DNA of 64,000 nucleotides, taken from assembly GCF_049852125.1 (NCBI RefSeq), contig NZ_CP187532.1, positions 1,736,001-1,800,000 of the forward strand, given 5' to 3'. Under the pieces are notes generated by a model. That model worked only from the letters and a program-made list of their open reading frames with translations, was not told where the DNA came from and ran no database searches. This DNA comes from Senimuribacter sp049852125. Its GTDB lineage: Bacteria; Bacillota; Clostridia; Peptostreptococcales; Anaerovoracaceae. Below are positions 25,639-33,996 of the stretch, piece after piece. The translations under genes were made by a program, and so were the position numbers. Position 1 is the stretch's first letter, and each line of letters opens with the position of its first letter.

Positions 25639-28020
25639 TTATTTATACACTACGCTTGCCTTCGTGGACCACTGCGTATAATAAGGCGTCCCTTCCATAA
25701 TCCTCACGCCGCGTACTTTATAGTAGTATCTGATTCCCTTTGTCAGCGATTTTGTGTTCCTGTAAGTGAATTTATCCCCGTCTTTTGTAGAGAATATCGG
25801 CTTCGTTCCGTATCCGCTGGACTTTTTCACAGAGCGAAAGATCTCGAAATAATCCATTTTATAGCCCTTTGATTTTTTCCAATTGATACGAATACCATTA
25901 CCTTCACACGCTCCTGATGCTGTCAAGGTCGTACGGTTTACACCCTCAGCGATGCCTTCGATGTAAGGATTATACGTAATAGCAGCCACATCGGACCATT
26001 GTGTATAATACAAGGTTCCATAAACTGCCCGTACTCCTCGTACTTTATAGTAATAGGTAGTATTTCTTACCAAATCTTTGGTATTTTTATATGTGCTCCT
26101 CGTTCCGTCTACCGTAGTGAAAAACGGAGTATCACCAAAAGCATCTGGACTTACTGAACGAAATACTTCATAGTAATCCATATCAACACCCGGTGTTTTC
26201 TCCCAATTTGTAAGAACAAAACCGTTACCCTGTACTGCTGACATTGTTAATCCAGTATTCTCTATTCCCTGTATCAGACTTGCACGTGCAGGGTCATACA
26301 AAATACTAATAGTATCAGACCACTTGGTATAGTAAGTTTTACCTCCAATAGTTCTCATTCCGCGCACTTTATAATAATACGTAGCGCCTAAAGATAATTG
26401 CTTTGTATTTTTATACGTAGACTGGGTTCCTGTATTCGTTGTATACATTGGAGAGGATCCAAATCCATTGGGACTTTCCGCACGGAATACTTGGAAACAA
26501 TCCACCTTATACCCTTTAGACTTTTCCCATGCGAGACGTACATAGCCTTCCCCCTGCTCTTTTGGCGACAAAGAGATTGTGGTATTCTCTACGCCTTTAA
26601 TCAATTTGTCATTATTCGCAGCTGGCGGCTGTGTATCGTCACGTACGACTTTAACATAATAAGTCTTTGACGCCAGTCCTGATGAGGATTTGCATTTGAT
26701 CGCAATCTTGTTTTCACCGTTTACCAGATTATTGCCCGAAATAGTCACTGTGGCGCTTGGGTCGTTTTTATCCGCTTTAATTGTCAGCTTATCAGCTGCA
26801 ACCGTTTCTCTCACCGTATAGGTGCTGGTGAATCGGTCAAAGGCTGGCGTGCAGCTCAATTTCCGACCATCGGCAGAAAGAGAAATACTATCTAAATAAC
26901 AGTTATTGTTGCCTGTAGCAGGCGGCTGTTTGCATGGTGATGACGGCATGTCCTGATAAACAGGAATCTCGAAAGTAAACGCTTCGTTCAAAACTCCAAA
27001 ATCGTAATAATCGTCATACATGATTGCAGCCAATGTTGCAGCATTAAAAACATTTGTAGCATATTGATATGTCCCGATATCTGACAATCCATTTCGTACA
27101 TTGAAACGTTCGTAATATAAAGAGTATTGATTATTAGACATAAATCTGTCCGCTATATAAAGAGCCCCTCCCTTTACGGCCTTTTTCAAGCTGTTCCAGG
27201 GGCGTAAATAAGATGTCTCTGACTGATTAGATCCGCCTGCGGCAAAAACCAGTCCTTTCAATGCCGCAGTTCCGTCAGCGCTATCCACCGAACCGATATT
27301 GTACGGGTTATAGCAGTTACTGTAGTCCTTCCCCTTATAAGTAAAGCTATGCCCGTCAATCATAAACTTGCTGTTTCCCAGTTCAATTCTGGTCTTAGCA
27401 GCTAAATAAACAGGGCTGATACTGTAAGTCTTTCCGTTATAGGTCTGCTGAGCCGCCTCCATATAATAAGCCGATGCGTTAGACGGCAACCCTGTTCCTT
27501 TCAAAATACTTTTTACGATTTCTTCCGTCTGACAAGAAGAATCATAGTAAAAGGGTTCAAACATAAAAATACCTGATTCCGTCAGCCAATTGCGAGGATC
27601 CATATAAAACGCTACCGCCTGTTTGGACGCCGACACCCAAGAAGCTCCATCCTTCGGAAGATATGTATGAGTAGTAAAATTATATGTACCTTCGCGAACA
27701 GCCTTATACGCGTCTTTGTAATTGACGGATATCGTATTGGCGTCAGCGTCAGCGTATTGCTTTGCCAAAGCGTCTTTCCAGCTAAACTCCAACTTCTTTG
27801 CCTTAAAAGTCCAATTAGGATGCTTCTGATGTAGTAACCTGAGCTTAACCCTGTAGCTCTCCGGAAAACCTTCTGCTTGGAGAGCCGCCTCGAAACTGCT
27901 GTCCGCGGCATAAACAGCAGCATTCTGCATCGTAAATGCCGTTGTTATAAATAAAACTGCACTTAACAGGAATATCGTGCAGCGATTCACTGTTCTGATT
28001 CTTCCATACTCTTTCATCAT
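25639..28020 (-). CDS. Secreted glucosaminidase-like protein with cadherin-like and three FN3-like repeats
   Basis: 793 residues from the ATG at 28020, chosen because GGAG precedes it by eight bases; an upstream in-frame extension lies in tdk. A signal peptide (about 10-38, cleavage after VYAA) leads into a region typical of clostridial GH73-like glucosaminidases (DPRNWLTESGIF about 145; KTRIELGNSKF about 210; YNPYNIGSVDS). Then come a cadherin-like beta-sandwich (about 375-465) and three ~95-residue fibronectin-like repeats sharing the pattern W.K..G...D.F.VFRS, F.T..G....Y.NT..L and YYYKVRGVR......YYT.WS. Probably a wall-associated autolysin; catalysis is inferred from family resemblance. 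Confidence 0.85.
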   Translation of the reverse strand: MMKEYGRIRTVNRCTIFLLSAVLFITTAFTMQNAAVYAADSSFEAALQAEGFPESYRVKLRLLHQKHPNWTFKAKKLEFSWKDALAKQYADADANTISVNYKDAYKAVREGTYNFTTHTYLPKDGASWVSASKQAVAFYMDPRNWLTESGIFMFEPFYYDSSCQTEEIVKSILKGTGLPSNASAYYMEAAQQTYNGKTYSISPVYLAAKTRIELGNSKFMIDGHSFTYKGKDYSNCYNPYNIGSVDSADGTAALKGLVFAAGGSNQSETSYLRPWNSLKKAVKGGALYIADRFMSNNQYSLYYERFNVRNGLSDIGTYQYATNVFNAATLAAIMYDDYYDFGVLNEAFTFEIPVYQDMPSSPCKQPPATGNNNCYLDSISLSADGRKLSCTPAFDRFTSTYTVRETVAADKLTIKADKNDPSATVTISGNNLVNGENKIAIKCKSSSGLASKTYYVKVVRDDTQPPAANNDKLIKGVENTTISLSPKEQGEGYVRLAWEKSKGYKVDCFQVFRAESPNGFGSSPMYTTNTGTQSTYKNTKQLSLGATYYYKVRGMRTIGGKTYYTKWSDTISILYDPARASLIQGIENTGLTMSAVQGNGFVLTNWEKTPGVDMDYYEVFRSVSPDAFGDTPFFTTVDGTRSTYKNTKDLVRNTTYYYKVRGVRAVYGTLYYTQWSDVAAITYNPYIEGIAEGVNRTTLTASGACEGNGIRINWKKSKGYKMDYFEIFRSVKKSSGYGTKPIFSTKDGDKFTYRNTKSLTKGIRYYYKVRGVRIMEGTPYYTQWSTKASVVYK

Positions 28021-28022
28021 CA

Positions 28023-28625
28023 CTATTTCTCCATATCTTTCCCGATTTCCGGTCCGATTCTGCCGTCGTTGTAATGCTTTCTGCAAAGCGAAACATACAT
28101 ATCGTTACCTCCGATCATGACCTGCTGCCCCTGCTTAACAAATTTGCCGTCTACTACCCGGGCAACCATGGTCGCTTTGCGTCCACACCAGCAGATCGTC
28201 TTGATCTCCTCAATTTTATCCGCGTAAATCAACATATAGTAAGAGCCTTCAAAGAGTTCATTGCGAAAGTCGTTTTTCAGTCCATAGGCTAAAACCGGTA
28301 CATCCAGGCTATCTACAATCTCTACCAGTTCCTGCACATGATGCTTCTTGAGAAACTGACACTCATCGATAAGAACACAATCGATCTTATGCTTCTCATT
28401 CTCTCTCATGAACAGTTCCAAAATATTTGTTTCTTCCTGAACACTGACAGCATCTCTCTGTAAACCGATTCTAGATGTAATGACACCGGAACCATATCGA
28501 TTGTCAATAGCCGGAACCAACGTCAATACACGCTTTCCCCTTTCTTCGTAATTATATGCAACCTTAATCAGCTCAATAGATTTTCCCGCGTTCATTGTGC
28601 TGTATCTGTAATATAACTGAGCCAT
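28023..28625 (-). CDS. tdk: Thymidine kinase
   Basis: 200 residues, type II thymidine kinase for pyrimidine salvage. P-loop region YSTMNAGKS (about 8-16), Walker B-like VLIDECQFL (about 84-92) with the catalytic Glu, the lasso region FEGSYYML, and zinc-binding cysteines (CWCG about 143-146, LCRKHY near the end). AGAGGAGG precedes the ATG and a good promoter lies at 28654-28682. The surface-protein gene starts two bases after its stop. Confidence 0.95.
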   Translation of the reverse strand: MAQLYYRYSTMNAGKSIELIKVAYNYEERGKRVLTLVPAIDNRYGSGVITSRIGLQRDAVSVQEETNILELFMRENEKHKIDCVLIDECQFLKKHHVQELVEIVDSLDVPVLAYGLKNDFRNELFEGSYYMLIYADKIEEIKTICWCGRKATMVARVVDGKFVKQGQQVMIGGNDMYVSLCRKHYNDGRIGPEIGKDMEK

Positions 28626-28653
28626 ATTGTCCTCCTCTAAAAGTCTCTATTTT

Positions 28654-28682
28654 ATTTTAAAGTATGCCTCCGAAAAAAGCAA
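28654..28682 (-). promoter_or_regulatory. tdk promoter
   Basis: Minus-strand -35 TTGCTT (28677-28682), 17-bp spacer, -10 TAAAAT (28654-28659), about 29 bp upstream of the start codon. Confidence 0.65.
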
Positions 28683-28702
28683 TAAAGAATAGGTTATTGG
28701 AA

Positions 28703-28742
28703 TAAAAAAACAACCCTTCGGACTACTGTCAGCGAAAGGCTG
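28703..28742 (-). terminator. Terminator of the tRNA operon
   Basis: Minus strand: CAGCCTTTCG / CGAAGGGTTG stem (10 bp with two G-U pairs) and 12-nt loop, followed by TTTTTTT. Lies just past tRNA-Phe. Confidence 0.8.
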
Positions 28743-28752
28743 CTCAAATGAA

Positions 28753-28828
28753 TGGTGCCCAGACTCGGAATTGAACCAAGGACACGGGGATTTTCAGTCC
28801 CCTGCTCTACCTACTGAGCTATCTGGGC
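28753..28828 (-). tRNA. tRNA-Phe (GAA)
   Basis: 76 nt cloverleaf with 7-bp acceptor GCCCAGA/TCTGGGC, anticodon GAA, and encoded CCA. Last gene of the fifteen-tRNA cluster. Confidence 0.97.
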
Positions 28829-28849
28829 ATATAAACTATGTGATTATAC

Positions 28850-28926
28850 TGGTGGGCCATCAGGGACTTGAACCCGGGACCTGCCGGTTATGAGCCGGAC
28901 GCTCTGACCAACTGAGCTAATGGCCC
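28850..28926 (-). tRNA. tRNA with CAT anticodon (elongator Met or Ile2)
   Basis: 77 nt, acceptor GGGCCAT/ATGGCCC, anticodon CAT in the loop CTCATAA, A73, encoded CCA. It has no initiator features such as an unpaired first base. Whether C34 is modified to lysidine (Ile2) or the tRNA is elongator Met cannot be settled by eye. Confidence 0.93.
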
Positions 28927-28942
28927 ACATCTTTTGTTTTAA

Positions 28943-29019
28943 TGGTCGGGGTGGCAGGATTTGAACCCGCGGCCCACTGGTCCCAAACCAGTTGCGCTAC
29001 CAAACTGCGCTACACCCCG
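28943..29019 (-). tRNA. tRNA-Pro (TGG)
   Basis: 77 nt, acceptor CGGGGTG/CACCCCG, anticodon TGG, A73, encoded CCA. Confidence 0.97.
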
Positions 29020-29045
29020 TTAATTATTTACATTGTGATCATCAT

Positions 29046-29121
29046 TGGCAGGGGCAGTAGGAATCGAACCCACGGCACGTGGTTTTGGAGACCACTGCTC
29101 TACCAGCTGAGCTATACCCCT
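29046..29121 (-). tRNA. tRNA-Trp (CCA)
   Basis: 76 nt, acceptor AGGGGTA paired with TGCCCCT (one mispair), anticodon CCA, G73 as expected for Trp, encoded CCA end. Confidence 0.97.
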
Positions 29122-29125
29122 GCGA

Positions 29126-29220
<95 letters not shown>

Positions 29221-29260
29221 AGGCTAAACAAATCTCACAACTATATTCTTATATGCAATA

Positions 29261-29349
<89 letters not shown>

Positions 29350-29388
29350 ATGTGTGGATTCAACCAACATCTGTTATAAAGTTTAAAA

Positions 29389-29464
29389 TGGTGACCCATC
29401 GGAGATTCGAACTCCGGACACCTTGATTAAAAGTCAAGTGCTCTGCCGACTGAGCTAATGGGTC
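29389..29464 (-). tRNA. tRNA-Lys (TTT)
   Basis: 76 nt, acceptor GACCCAT/ATGGGTC, anticodon TTT, A73, encoded CCA. Confidence 0.97.
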
Positions 29465-29473
29465 ATAAACAAC

Positions 29474-29548
29474 TGGCTGGGGTAGCAGGACTCGAACCTA
29501 CGAATGACGGAGTCAAAGTCCGTTGCCTTACCACTTGGCTATACCCCA
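29474..29548 (-). tRNA. tRNA-Gln (TTG)
   Basis: 75 nt, acceptor TGGGGTA with the U1-A72 pair typical of Gln, anticodon TTG, G73, encoded CCA. Confidence 0.97.
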
Positions 29549-29564
29549 AAGCATCAAATAAAAT

Positions 29565-29641
29565 TGGTGAGCCCACAGGGATTCGAACCCCGGACACACG
29601 GCTTAGAAGGCCGTTGCTCTATCCAGCTGAGCTATGAGCCC
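29565..29641 (-). tRNA. tRNA-Arg (TCT)
   Basis: 77 nt, acceptor GGGCTCA/TGGGCTC formed with two G-U pairs, anticodon TCT, A73, encoded CCA. Confidence 0.95.
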
Positions 29642-29660
29642 ACACACAGTTTGAAAAAAG

Positions 29661-29734
<74 letters not shown>

Positions 29735-29739
29735 AAAAA

Positions 29740-29814
29740 TGGAGCGGAAGACGAGATTCGAACTCGCGACCCTCGCCTTGGCAAGGCGATGCTCTACCCC
29801 TGAGCCACTTCCGC
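29740..29814 (-). tRNA. tRNA-Gly (GCC)
   Basis: 75 nt, acceptor GCGGAAG/CTTCCGC, anticodon GCC, U73, encoded CCA. Only five bases separate it from the Gly(TCC) gene. Confidence 0.97.
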
Positions 29815-29819
29815 AAAAT

Positions 29820-29904
29820 TGGTCGAGGGAGATGGATTCGAACCATCGAAAGCTCAGCTAACGGATTTACAGTCCGCCCCCTTTGGCCACTCGGGAATCC
29901 CTCG
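29820..29904 (-). tRNA. tRNA-Tyr (GTA)
   Basis: 85 nt class II tRNA with long variable arm, anticodon GTA, A73, encoded CCA. The acceptor CGAGGGA/TCCCTCG closes with C1-G72, whereas bacterial tRNA-Tyr normally has G1-C72. Confidence 0.95.
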
Positions 29905-29974
29905 ACATTATTTTTCAAACTAAATTGTAATATTTGATGAATTGGCGCACAAACCAATCAACCGATTATTTTAT

Positions 29975-30049
29975 TGGAGCTGGCGGAGGGAATCGAACCC
30001 CCAACCTGCTGATTACAAATCAGCTGCTCTACCGTTGAGCCACGCCAGC
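29975..30049 (-). tRNA. tRNA-Thr (TGT)
   Basis: 75 nt, acceptor GCTGGCG/CGCCAGC, anticodon TGT, U73, encoded CCA. Confidence 0.97.
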
Positions 30050-30068
30050 ATATTATCGTCTTTAAAAT

Positions 30069-30145
30069 TGGCGACCTGGAACGGGCTCGAACCGTCGACC
30101 TCCAGCGTGACAGGCTGGCATTCTAACCAACTGAACTACCAGGCC
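30069..30145 (-). tRNA. tRNA-Asp (GTC)
   Basis: 77 nt, acceptor GGCCTGG/CCAGGTC, anticodon GTC, G73, encoded CCA. Confidence 0.97.
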
Positions 30146-30277
30146 GCATCATACACATCAGATTACCTCAGCCTGTTGCTGTAGCAAACCTGTCTTGTAT
30201 GTCTTGCTCGCTCACTCGCCAAGTTTATATTTGGCAAATGTTCTTCGCAAAGTAGTCACCAATCTTATATAAAAGAT

Positions 30278-30353
30278 TGGTGGGCGTTATAGGGCTCGAA
30301 CCTATGACCCCCTGCTTGTAAGGCAGGTGCTCTCCCAGCTGAGCTAAACGCCC
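30278..30353 (-). tRNA. tRNA-Val (TAC)
   Basis: 76 nt, acceptor GGGCGTT/AACGCCC, anticodon TAC, A73, encoded CCA. First gene of the cluster. A 132-bp spacer separates it from tRNA-Asp; a small hairpin (CCAATCTT...AAGATTGG, 30259-30280) touches its 3' end. Confidence 0.97.
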
Positions 30354-30386
30354 ATATTGCAAGTTTTTTACTTGGCACATTTACAA

Positions 30387-30415
30387 ATTATACTAGCTTT
30401 GTCCATGTTTGTCAA
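30387..30415 (-). promoter_or_regulatory. tRNA operon promoter, perfect sigma-A consensus
   Basis: Minus-strand TTGACA (30410-30415), exactly 17 bp, TATAAT (30387-30392). The predicted start is near 30380, about 27 bp before tRNA-Val. All fifteen tRNAs can be read as one transcript to the terminator at 28703-28742. Confidence 0.93.
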
Positions 30416-30524
30416 GCATTATTTTCAATCTTTTTTGCCCCCATTTCAGAGGAAAAAGTGTCTTGAAAACAAGCCGCAGATTATATTATCACACATATAA
30501 GATCTTGTCAATAACTTTTTAAAA

Positions 30525-31154
30525 CTATCTCTCGATCTTTTGCGGACTAATTTCTTCACTGATGATTATGGCCTTGCCACCTGACAAACCAGTAACCGTA
30601 TCCCGCAATGCTCCCGCATCGGATGGGTCTGTAATTACATCAAATGTGACCGTATCAGCATAGATTATATTATCAAAATTCACCGCAAATGTAAAGGGGA
30701 AATTTTGTATTTTATTAAATACAGCGTAGTCCACTTGATATGTAATGGTTTGCATTTCAACGACATCGCAAATGCCCGCTTCTGCCAGACCCAACTTGGC
30801 GCTGCTGGTATACGCTCTGACCAGACCTCCCGTACCCAGCTTAACGCCTCCAAAATATCGTGTCACTACAATACATACATTGGTAATGCCTTCGTGCACC
30901 AACATCTGAACCATGGGCGCCCCGCTGGTTCCCTGCGGTTCTCCGTCATCACTGGCCCATTGCAGCTGAAATTTGTCTCCGATTACCATTGCAGGCACAT
31001 TATGCGTAGCATCCTTATGCTTTTTTCTAACTGAAGCGATAAACGCTTCAGCTTCCTCCCTGGTTTCTGCAGGAGAAACATAGGCGATAAATCTGGAACG
31101 TTCTATACTTTGTTCAGCCCATCCTTCTTTCGCAACTGTACTATATAATTTCAT
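30525..31154 (-). CDS. YigZ/IMPACT family protein
   Basis: 209 residues. N-terminal UPF0029/IMPACT domain (about 15-120) with RFIAYVSPAETREEAEAF, ATHNVPA, WASDDGEPQGTSGAP and VTRYFGGVKLGTGGL, all hallmark motifs. The C-terminal ferredoxin-like domain (DUF1949) spans about 140-200. In eukaryotes and bacteria the family is tied to translation control; its biochemical role in bacteria is unclear. Overlaps hflX by 14 bp, with AGAGGT upstream of the ATG. Confidence 0.93.
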   Translation of the reverse strand: MKLYSTVAKEGWAEQSIERSRFIAYVSPAETREEAEAFIASVRKKHKDATHNVPAMVIGDKFQLQWASDDGEPQGTSGAPMVQMLVHEGITNVCIVVTRYFGGVKLGTGGLVRAYTSSAKLGLAEAGICDVVEMQTITYQVDYAVFNKIQNFPFTFAVNFDNIIYADTVTFDVITDPSDAGALRDTVTGLSGGKAIIISEEISPQKIER

Positions 31155-32457
31155 ATGTCTTTAACCTCTGATAATCCTCTGCCTTCAACTCCACATCGAT
31201 CAAAGTGCCGTCCTCCACATAATCCATAGAATGAACAGCTGCTTTTTCGCACAAATAAGACGCCAAATCTCCCCTGGTATACGGGATTAAAAGCTTCGTT
31301 CTGATCACCTCTCCAAACAGACACCCTTTGATGGCGGCCAGAAGTTCCTCCATGCCGTTTCCTTCTTTTGCAGATACGAAAAAGGCTGGCGCGTCAGAAT
31401 AGGACGGGGTAAATTCCGAAACCAGATCCATTTTGTTATATATCATCAGTTTTTCTTTGCCGCCTGCTCCAATCTCCGTTAAAACCCGATCTGTTACAGT
31501 AACATGAAACTGACTTTCCTCATAGGAAGCATCCACCACATGCAGCAGCAAGTCCGCGTGGAGAACTTCTTCCAGAGTAGCTTTAAAGGCCTCGACTAAA
31601 CTATGAGGCAGCTTGCTGACAAAGCCTACCGTATCTACCAAAATAAACGTTCGATTGTCATCCAGTGTTACGCTTCGGCTCTGCGCGTCCAAAGTCGCGA
31701 ACAGCATATCCTTCTCACGTACGGATTTTTCCTCTTTTCCCGCCATAGAAAGGATTTGATTCATCAAAGCGGATTTGCCCGAATTGGTATAGCCCACAAG
31801 CGCCACGATGGGAATCCCGTTTTTCTGCCTTTTAGACCGTTGTACGCTTCTGGTTCTGACCAGATCAGCCAACTCGCTTTTGATATCCTCCATACGACGT
31901 TCTATATGACGGCGGTCTGTTTCCAGCTTCTTTTCTCCGGGACCTCTAGTACCGATGCCGCCGCCAAGACGGGACAGAGATTTACCAAAGCCTGTAAGTC
32001 TCGGAAGACGATACTTCAGCTGTGCCAGCTCTACCTGTAATTTTCCTTCTCTGGAATCCGCCCGCTCCGCAAAGATATCCAATATCAAAATAGTTCTGTC
32101 AATCACCCTTACGCCAATGATATCTTCCAGGTTTCTCAGCTGCATGCCGCTCAGCTCATCGTTAAAGATAACCACATCCGCCTCCATATTTCGAACCAGC
32201 TTCGCTACTTCCTCAACCTTTCCTTTACCGATTAACGTGGCGGTATTAGGCTTTTCTAAGTTCTGAACAACCTTTCCTAAAACCTGTGCTCTGGCAGCCT
32301 CTGCCAACCCCTCCAATTCATCCATAGAGTAAGAAATGTCTTCTTTCCTCTGCAAACCGACTAAAATAGCTCTGTAATTTTCTTCTGTAATAATTTCATT
32401 GTTTTCATTAAATCTAAGCATGGCTTTAGTATACCACAAAAATCGTTTAAGTAACAT
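31141..32457 (-). CDS. hflX: GTPase HflX
   Basis: 438 residues as drawn. HflX splits stalled or stress-damaged ribosomes. The N-terminal HflX domain contains TLIGKGKVEEVA and IFNDELSGMQLRNLE; the mid region has the GGIGTRGPGEKKLETDRR signature (about 165-182). The G domain has GYTNSGKSALMNQI (about 222), DTVGFVSKLPHSLVEAF and NKMDLV. Two starts are possible: ATG 32457, overlapping yunB by 11 bp with GGAAG upstream, or ATG 32421, which fits family N-termini better but has no ribosome binding site and sits six bases after a TATACT. Confidence 0.93.
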   Translation of the reverse strand: MLLKRFLWYTKAMLRFNENNEIITEENYRAILVGLQRKEDISYSMDELEGLAEAARAQVLGKVVQNLEKPNTATLIGKGKVEEVAKLVRNMEADVVIFNDELSGMQLRNLEDIIGVRVIDRTILILDIFAERADSREGKLQVELAQLKYRLPRLTGFGKSLSRLGGGIGTRGPGEKKLETDRRHIERRMEDIKSELADLVRTRSVQRSKRQKNGIPIVALVGYTNSGKSALMNQILSMAGKEEKSVREKDMLFATLDAQSRSVTLDDNRTFILVDTVGFVSKLPHSLVEAFKATLEEVLHADLLLHVVDASYEESQFHVTVTDRVLTEIGAGGKEKLMIYNKMDLVSEFTPSYSDAPAFFVSAKEGNGMEELLAAIKGCLFGEVIRTKLLIPYTRGDLASYLCEKAAVHSMDYVEDGTLIDVELKAEDYQRLKTYEII

Positions 32458-33112
32458 CTAAAATATCTTCTTCCGGCACATTCACGTAGCTGTCCGGAAC
32501 TTCACCTACAATTACCAGCTCACAGATCAACATTTTACTTGTAATCTGAATGTTATCCGCTGAAAAAGGTTCCAGCACACGAACGCTGCTCTTTAATATG
32601 ATGTACACCTTATATTTAGTTTGATTGATGCCCTGCGTTTCAAAGGCCGTTTCGAAATCGCAGCTGGTTACAGCCATCGGCAGAATTTTAATATCTAATC
32701 CAAAATCCGTCTGCGACAACAGCTTACTTCCCATGAGAGTACCATAATTCAATTTGACTGGCACGGCCTTCATATCCTCATATTTTTTCTGCAAAGCAGC
32801 GGAAAAGCCAGACACCATTTCGTTGATTACCGGCGTGTTGGCCTGTACAATTTGTACTTTGCCGTCCTTCCCTTTCTTTACATTAAACAATCTTTCCTCA
32901 TAATTTCCAGAAGAAAATTCCTCATGAATCGTTTCATTGATGATCCTGTTGACTACCCCTTTTGCTTTCAGCTTGCTCACAGCATCGATATTAGGTCCAA
33001 TCTGCTGCTTTAAGCCGGTCATCAATAAAATGATCCCCATTCCGATTAAAGCAGCTGAAATCGCGATTTTCTTAGTAAATCTCATACTGCCTGCATACCT
33101 GTTTCTGCTCAT
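32447..33112 (-). CDS. yunB: Sporulation protein YunB
   Basis: 221 residues from the ATG at 33112, selected because AGGAGG lies seven bases upstream; a longer frame runs through the terminator hairpin. A basic N-terminus and one membrane segment (about 14-35) precede an extracytoplasmic domain. The YunB pattern is clear: KAKGVVNRIINETIHEE, PVINEMVSGFSAALQKKY, KLNYGTLMGSKLLSQ and KYKVYIILKSSVRVL. In B. subtilis it is under sigma-E control and needed for efficient sporulation, so this organism probably has a sporulation programme. Its ribosome binding site is in the 3' arm of a terminator-like hairpin. Confidence 0.9.
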   Translation of the reverse strand: MSRNRYAGSMRFTKKIAISAALIGMGIILLMTGLKQQIGPNIDAVSKLKAKGVVNRIINETIHEEFSSGNYEERLFNVKKGKDGKVQIVQANTPVINEMVSGFSAALQKKYEDMKAVPVKLNYGTLMGSKLLSQTDFGLDIKILPMAVTSCDFETAFETQGINQTKYKVYIILKSSVRVLEPFSADNIQITSKMLICELVIVGEVPDSYVNVPEEDILDVT

Positions 33113-33155
33113 AAAAAAGCCTCCTGCTACAGTATATGCCATAGCGGAGGCTTTT
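33113..33155 (-). terminator. Terminator after codY that contains the yunB ribosome binding site
   Basis: Minus strand: AAAGCCTCCGCTA / TAGCAGGAGGCTTT stem (13 bp with a one-base bulge), then TTTTTT and at once the yunB ATG. The AGGAGG of yunB is in the 3' arm, so the folded RNA would both end codY read-through and mask the site. Confidence 0.7.
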
Positions 33156-33181
33156 GACAGCGGCAGAGAGTTCTCTGGCCT

Positions 33182-33961
33182 TTAAATCTCAAAAATTTTG
33201 ATTCCTTTACGAAGATATTCGTTGGTAATCTTAATGCGCGTACCTTTCATACCCAATGATCTAGACTCAATAACGCCGGCGCTTTCCAGCTTACGAAGGG
33301 CATTGACAATTACCGAACGAGTAATGCCGCTTTTATCAGCGATCTTGCTGGCTACCAGAAGACCCTCGTCGCCTTTCAACTCTGCGAAAATCTTAGTCAC
33401 CGCATCCATCTCAGAATAAGAAAGTGTAGAGAGAGCCATTTCCACAGCCTCTTTCATTCTGTTTTCTTCTTCCTCATCCATAGCAATGCCTCTTGCGACT
33501 TCGATTCCTACCACAGTTGCGCCGTATTCACAAATGGCGATATCTTCATCGTCATACGCCTTATCTGGTCTGGCTAAAAGCAGTGTCGCAATGCGGTTGC
33601 CGCCGAAGACGATCGGCACAATCGTATGATATTTGCTGGCCAGATTATAGTCTTCCCCATAGAACTGCTTAATGCTGTCATATGTCAGATTGGCAGTTGT
33701 TTCTGAAACCTTCAGAAAACGATCGTTATACAGCTGCGGCAGCATTGCCTTACCCGTTTCTTCATCATAGGTCAAAGGCGCTTCTTCTCCTGCGCAATAT
33801 TTCGCAGCCAGAACCTTACCCTTCTTATTCAAAATATAGATATTGGATCCCAGCATTTCGCTCATAATATTGCATAATTCGTCAAAGGAAATGTACCCTG
33901 CCGTGCTTTCAGAAAGCACCCAATTAAGTTTTCTAATCCTCGCTAATAATTTTTCACTCAT
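33182..33961 (-). CDS. codY: GTP/branched-chain amino acid-sensing repressor CodY
   Basis: 259 residues, standard CodY length. N-terminal GAF domain (about 1-155; ESTAGYISFDELCNIMSEML, KYHTIVPIVFGGNRIATLLLAR), a linker helix, and a C-terminal winged helix with the invariant ASKIADKSGITRSVIVNALR (about 203-222) and SLGMKGTRIKI. CodY represses nutrient-scavenging genes when GTP and branched-chain amino acids are plentiful. It ends the topA-hslV-hslU-codY run, the same order as in B. subtilis and many clostridia. Confidence 0.97.
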   Translation of the reverse strand: MSEKLLARIRKLNWVLSESTAGYISFDELCNIMSEMLGSNIYILNKKGKVLAAKYCAGEEAPLTYDEETGKAMLPQLYNDRFLKVSETTANLTYDSIKQFYGEDYNLASKYHTIVPIVFGGNRIATLLLARPDKAYDDEDIAICEYGATVVGIEVARGIAMDEEEENRMKEAVEMALSTLSYSEMDAVTKIFAELKGDEGLLVASKIADKSGITRSVIVNALRKLESAGVIESRSLGMKGTRIKITNEYLRKGIKIFEI

Positions 33962-33996
33962 ATTCTTTCTCTTTTACCTCAACTTTTCTATTACTT

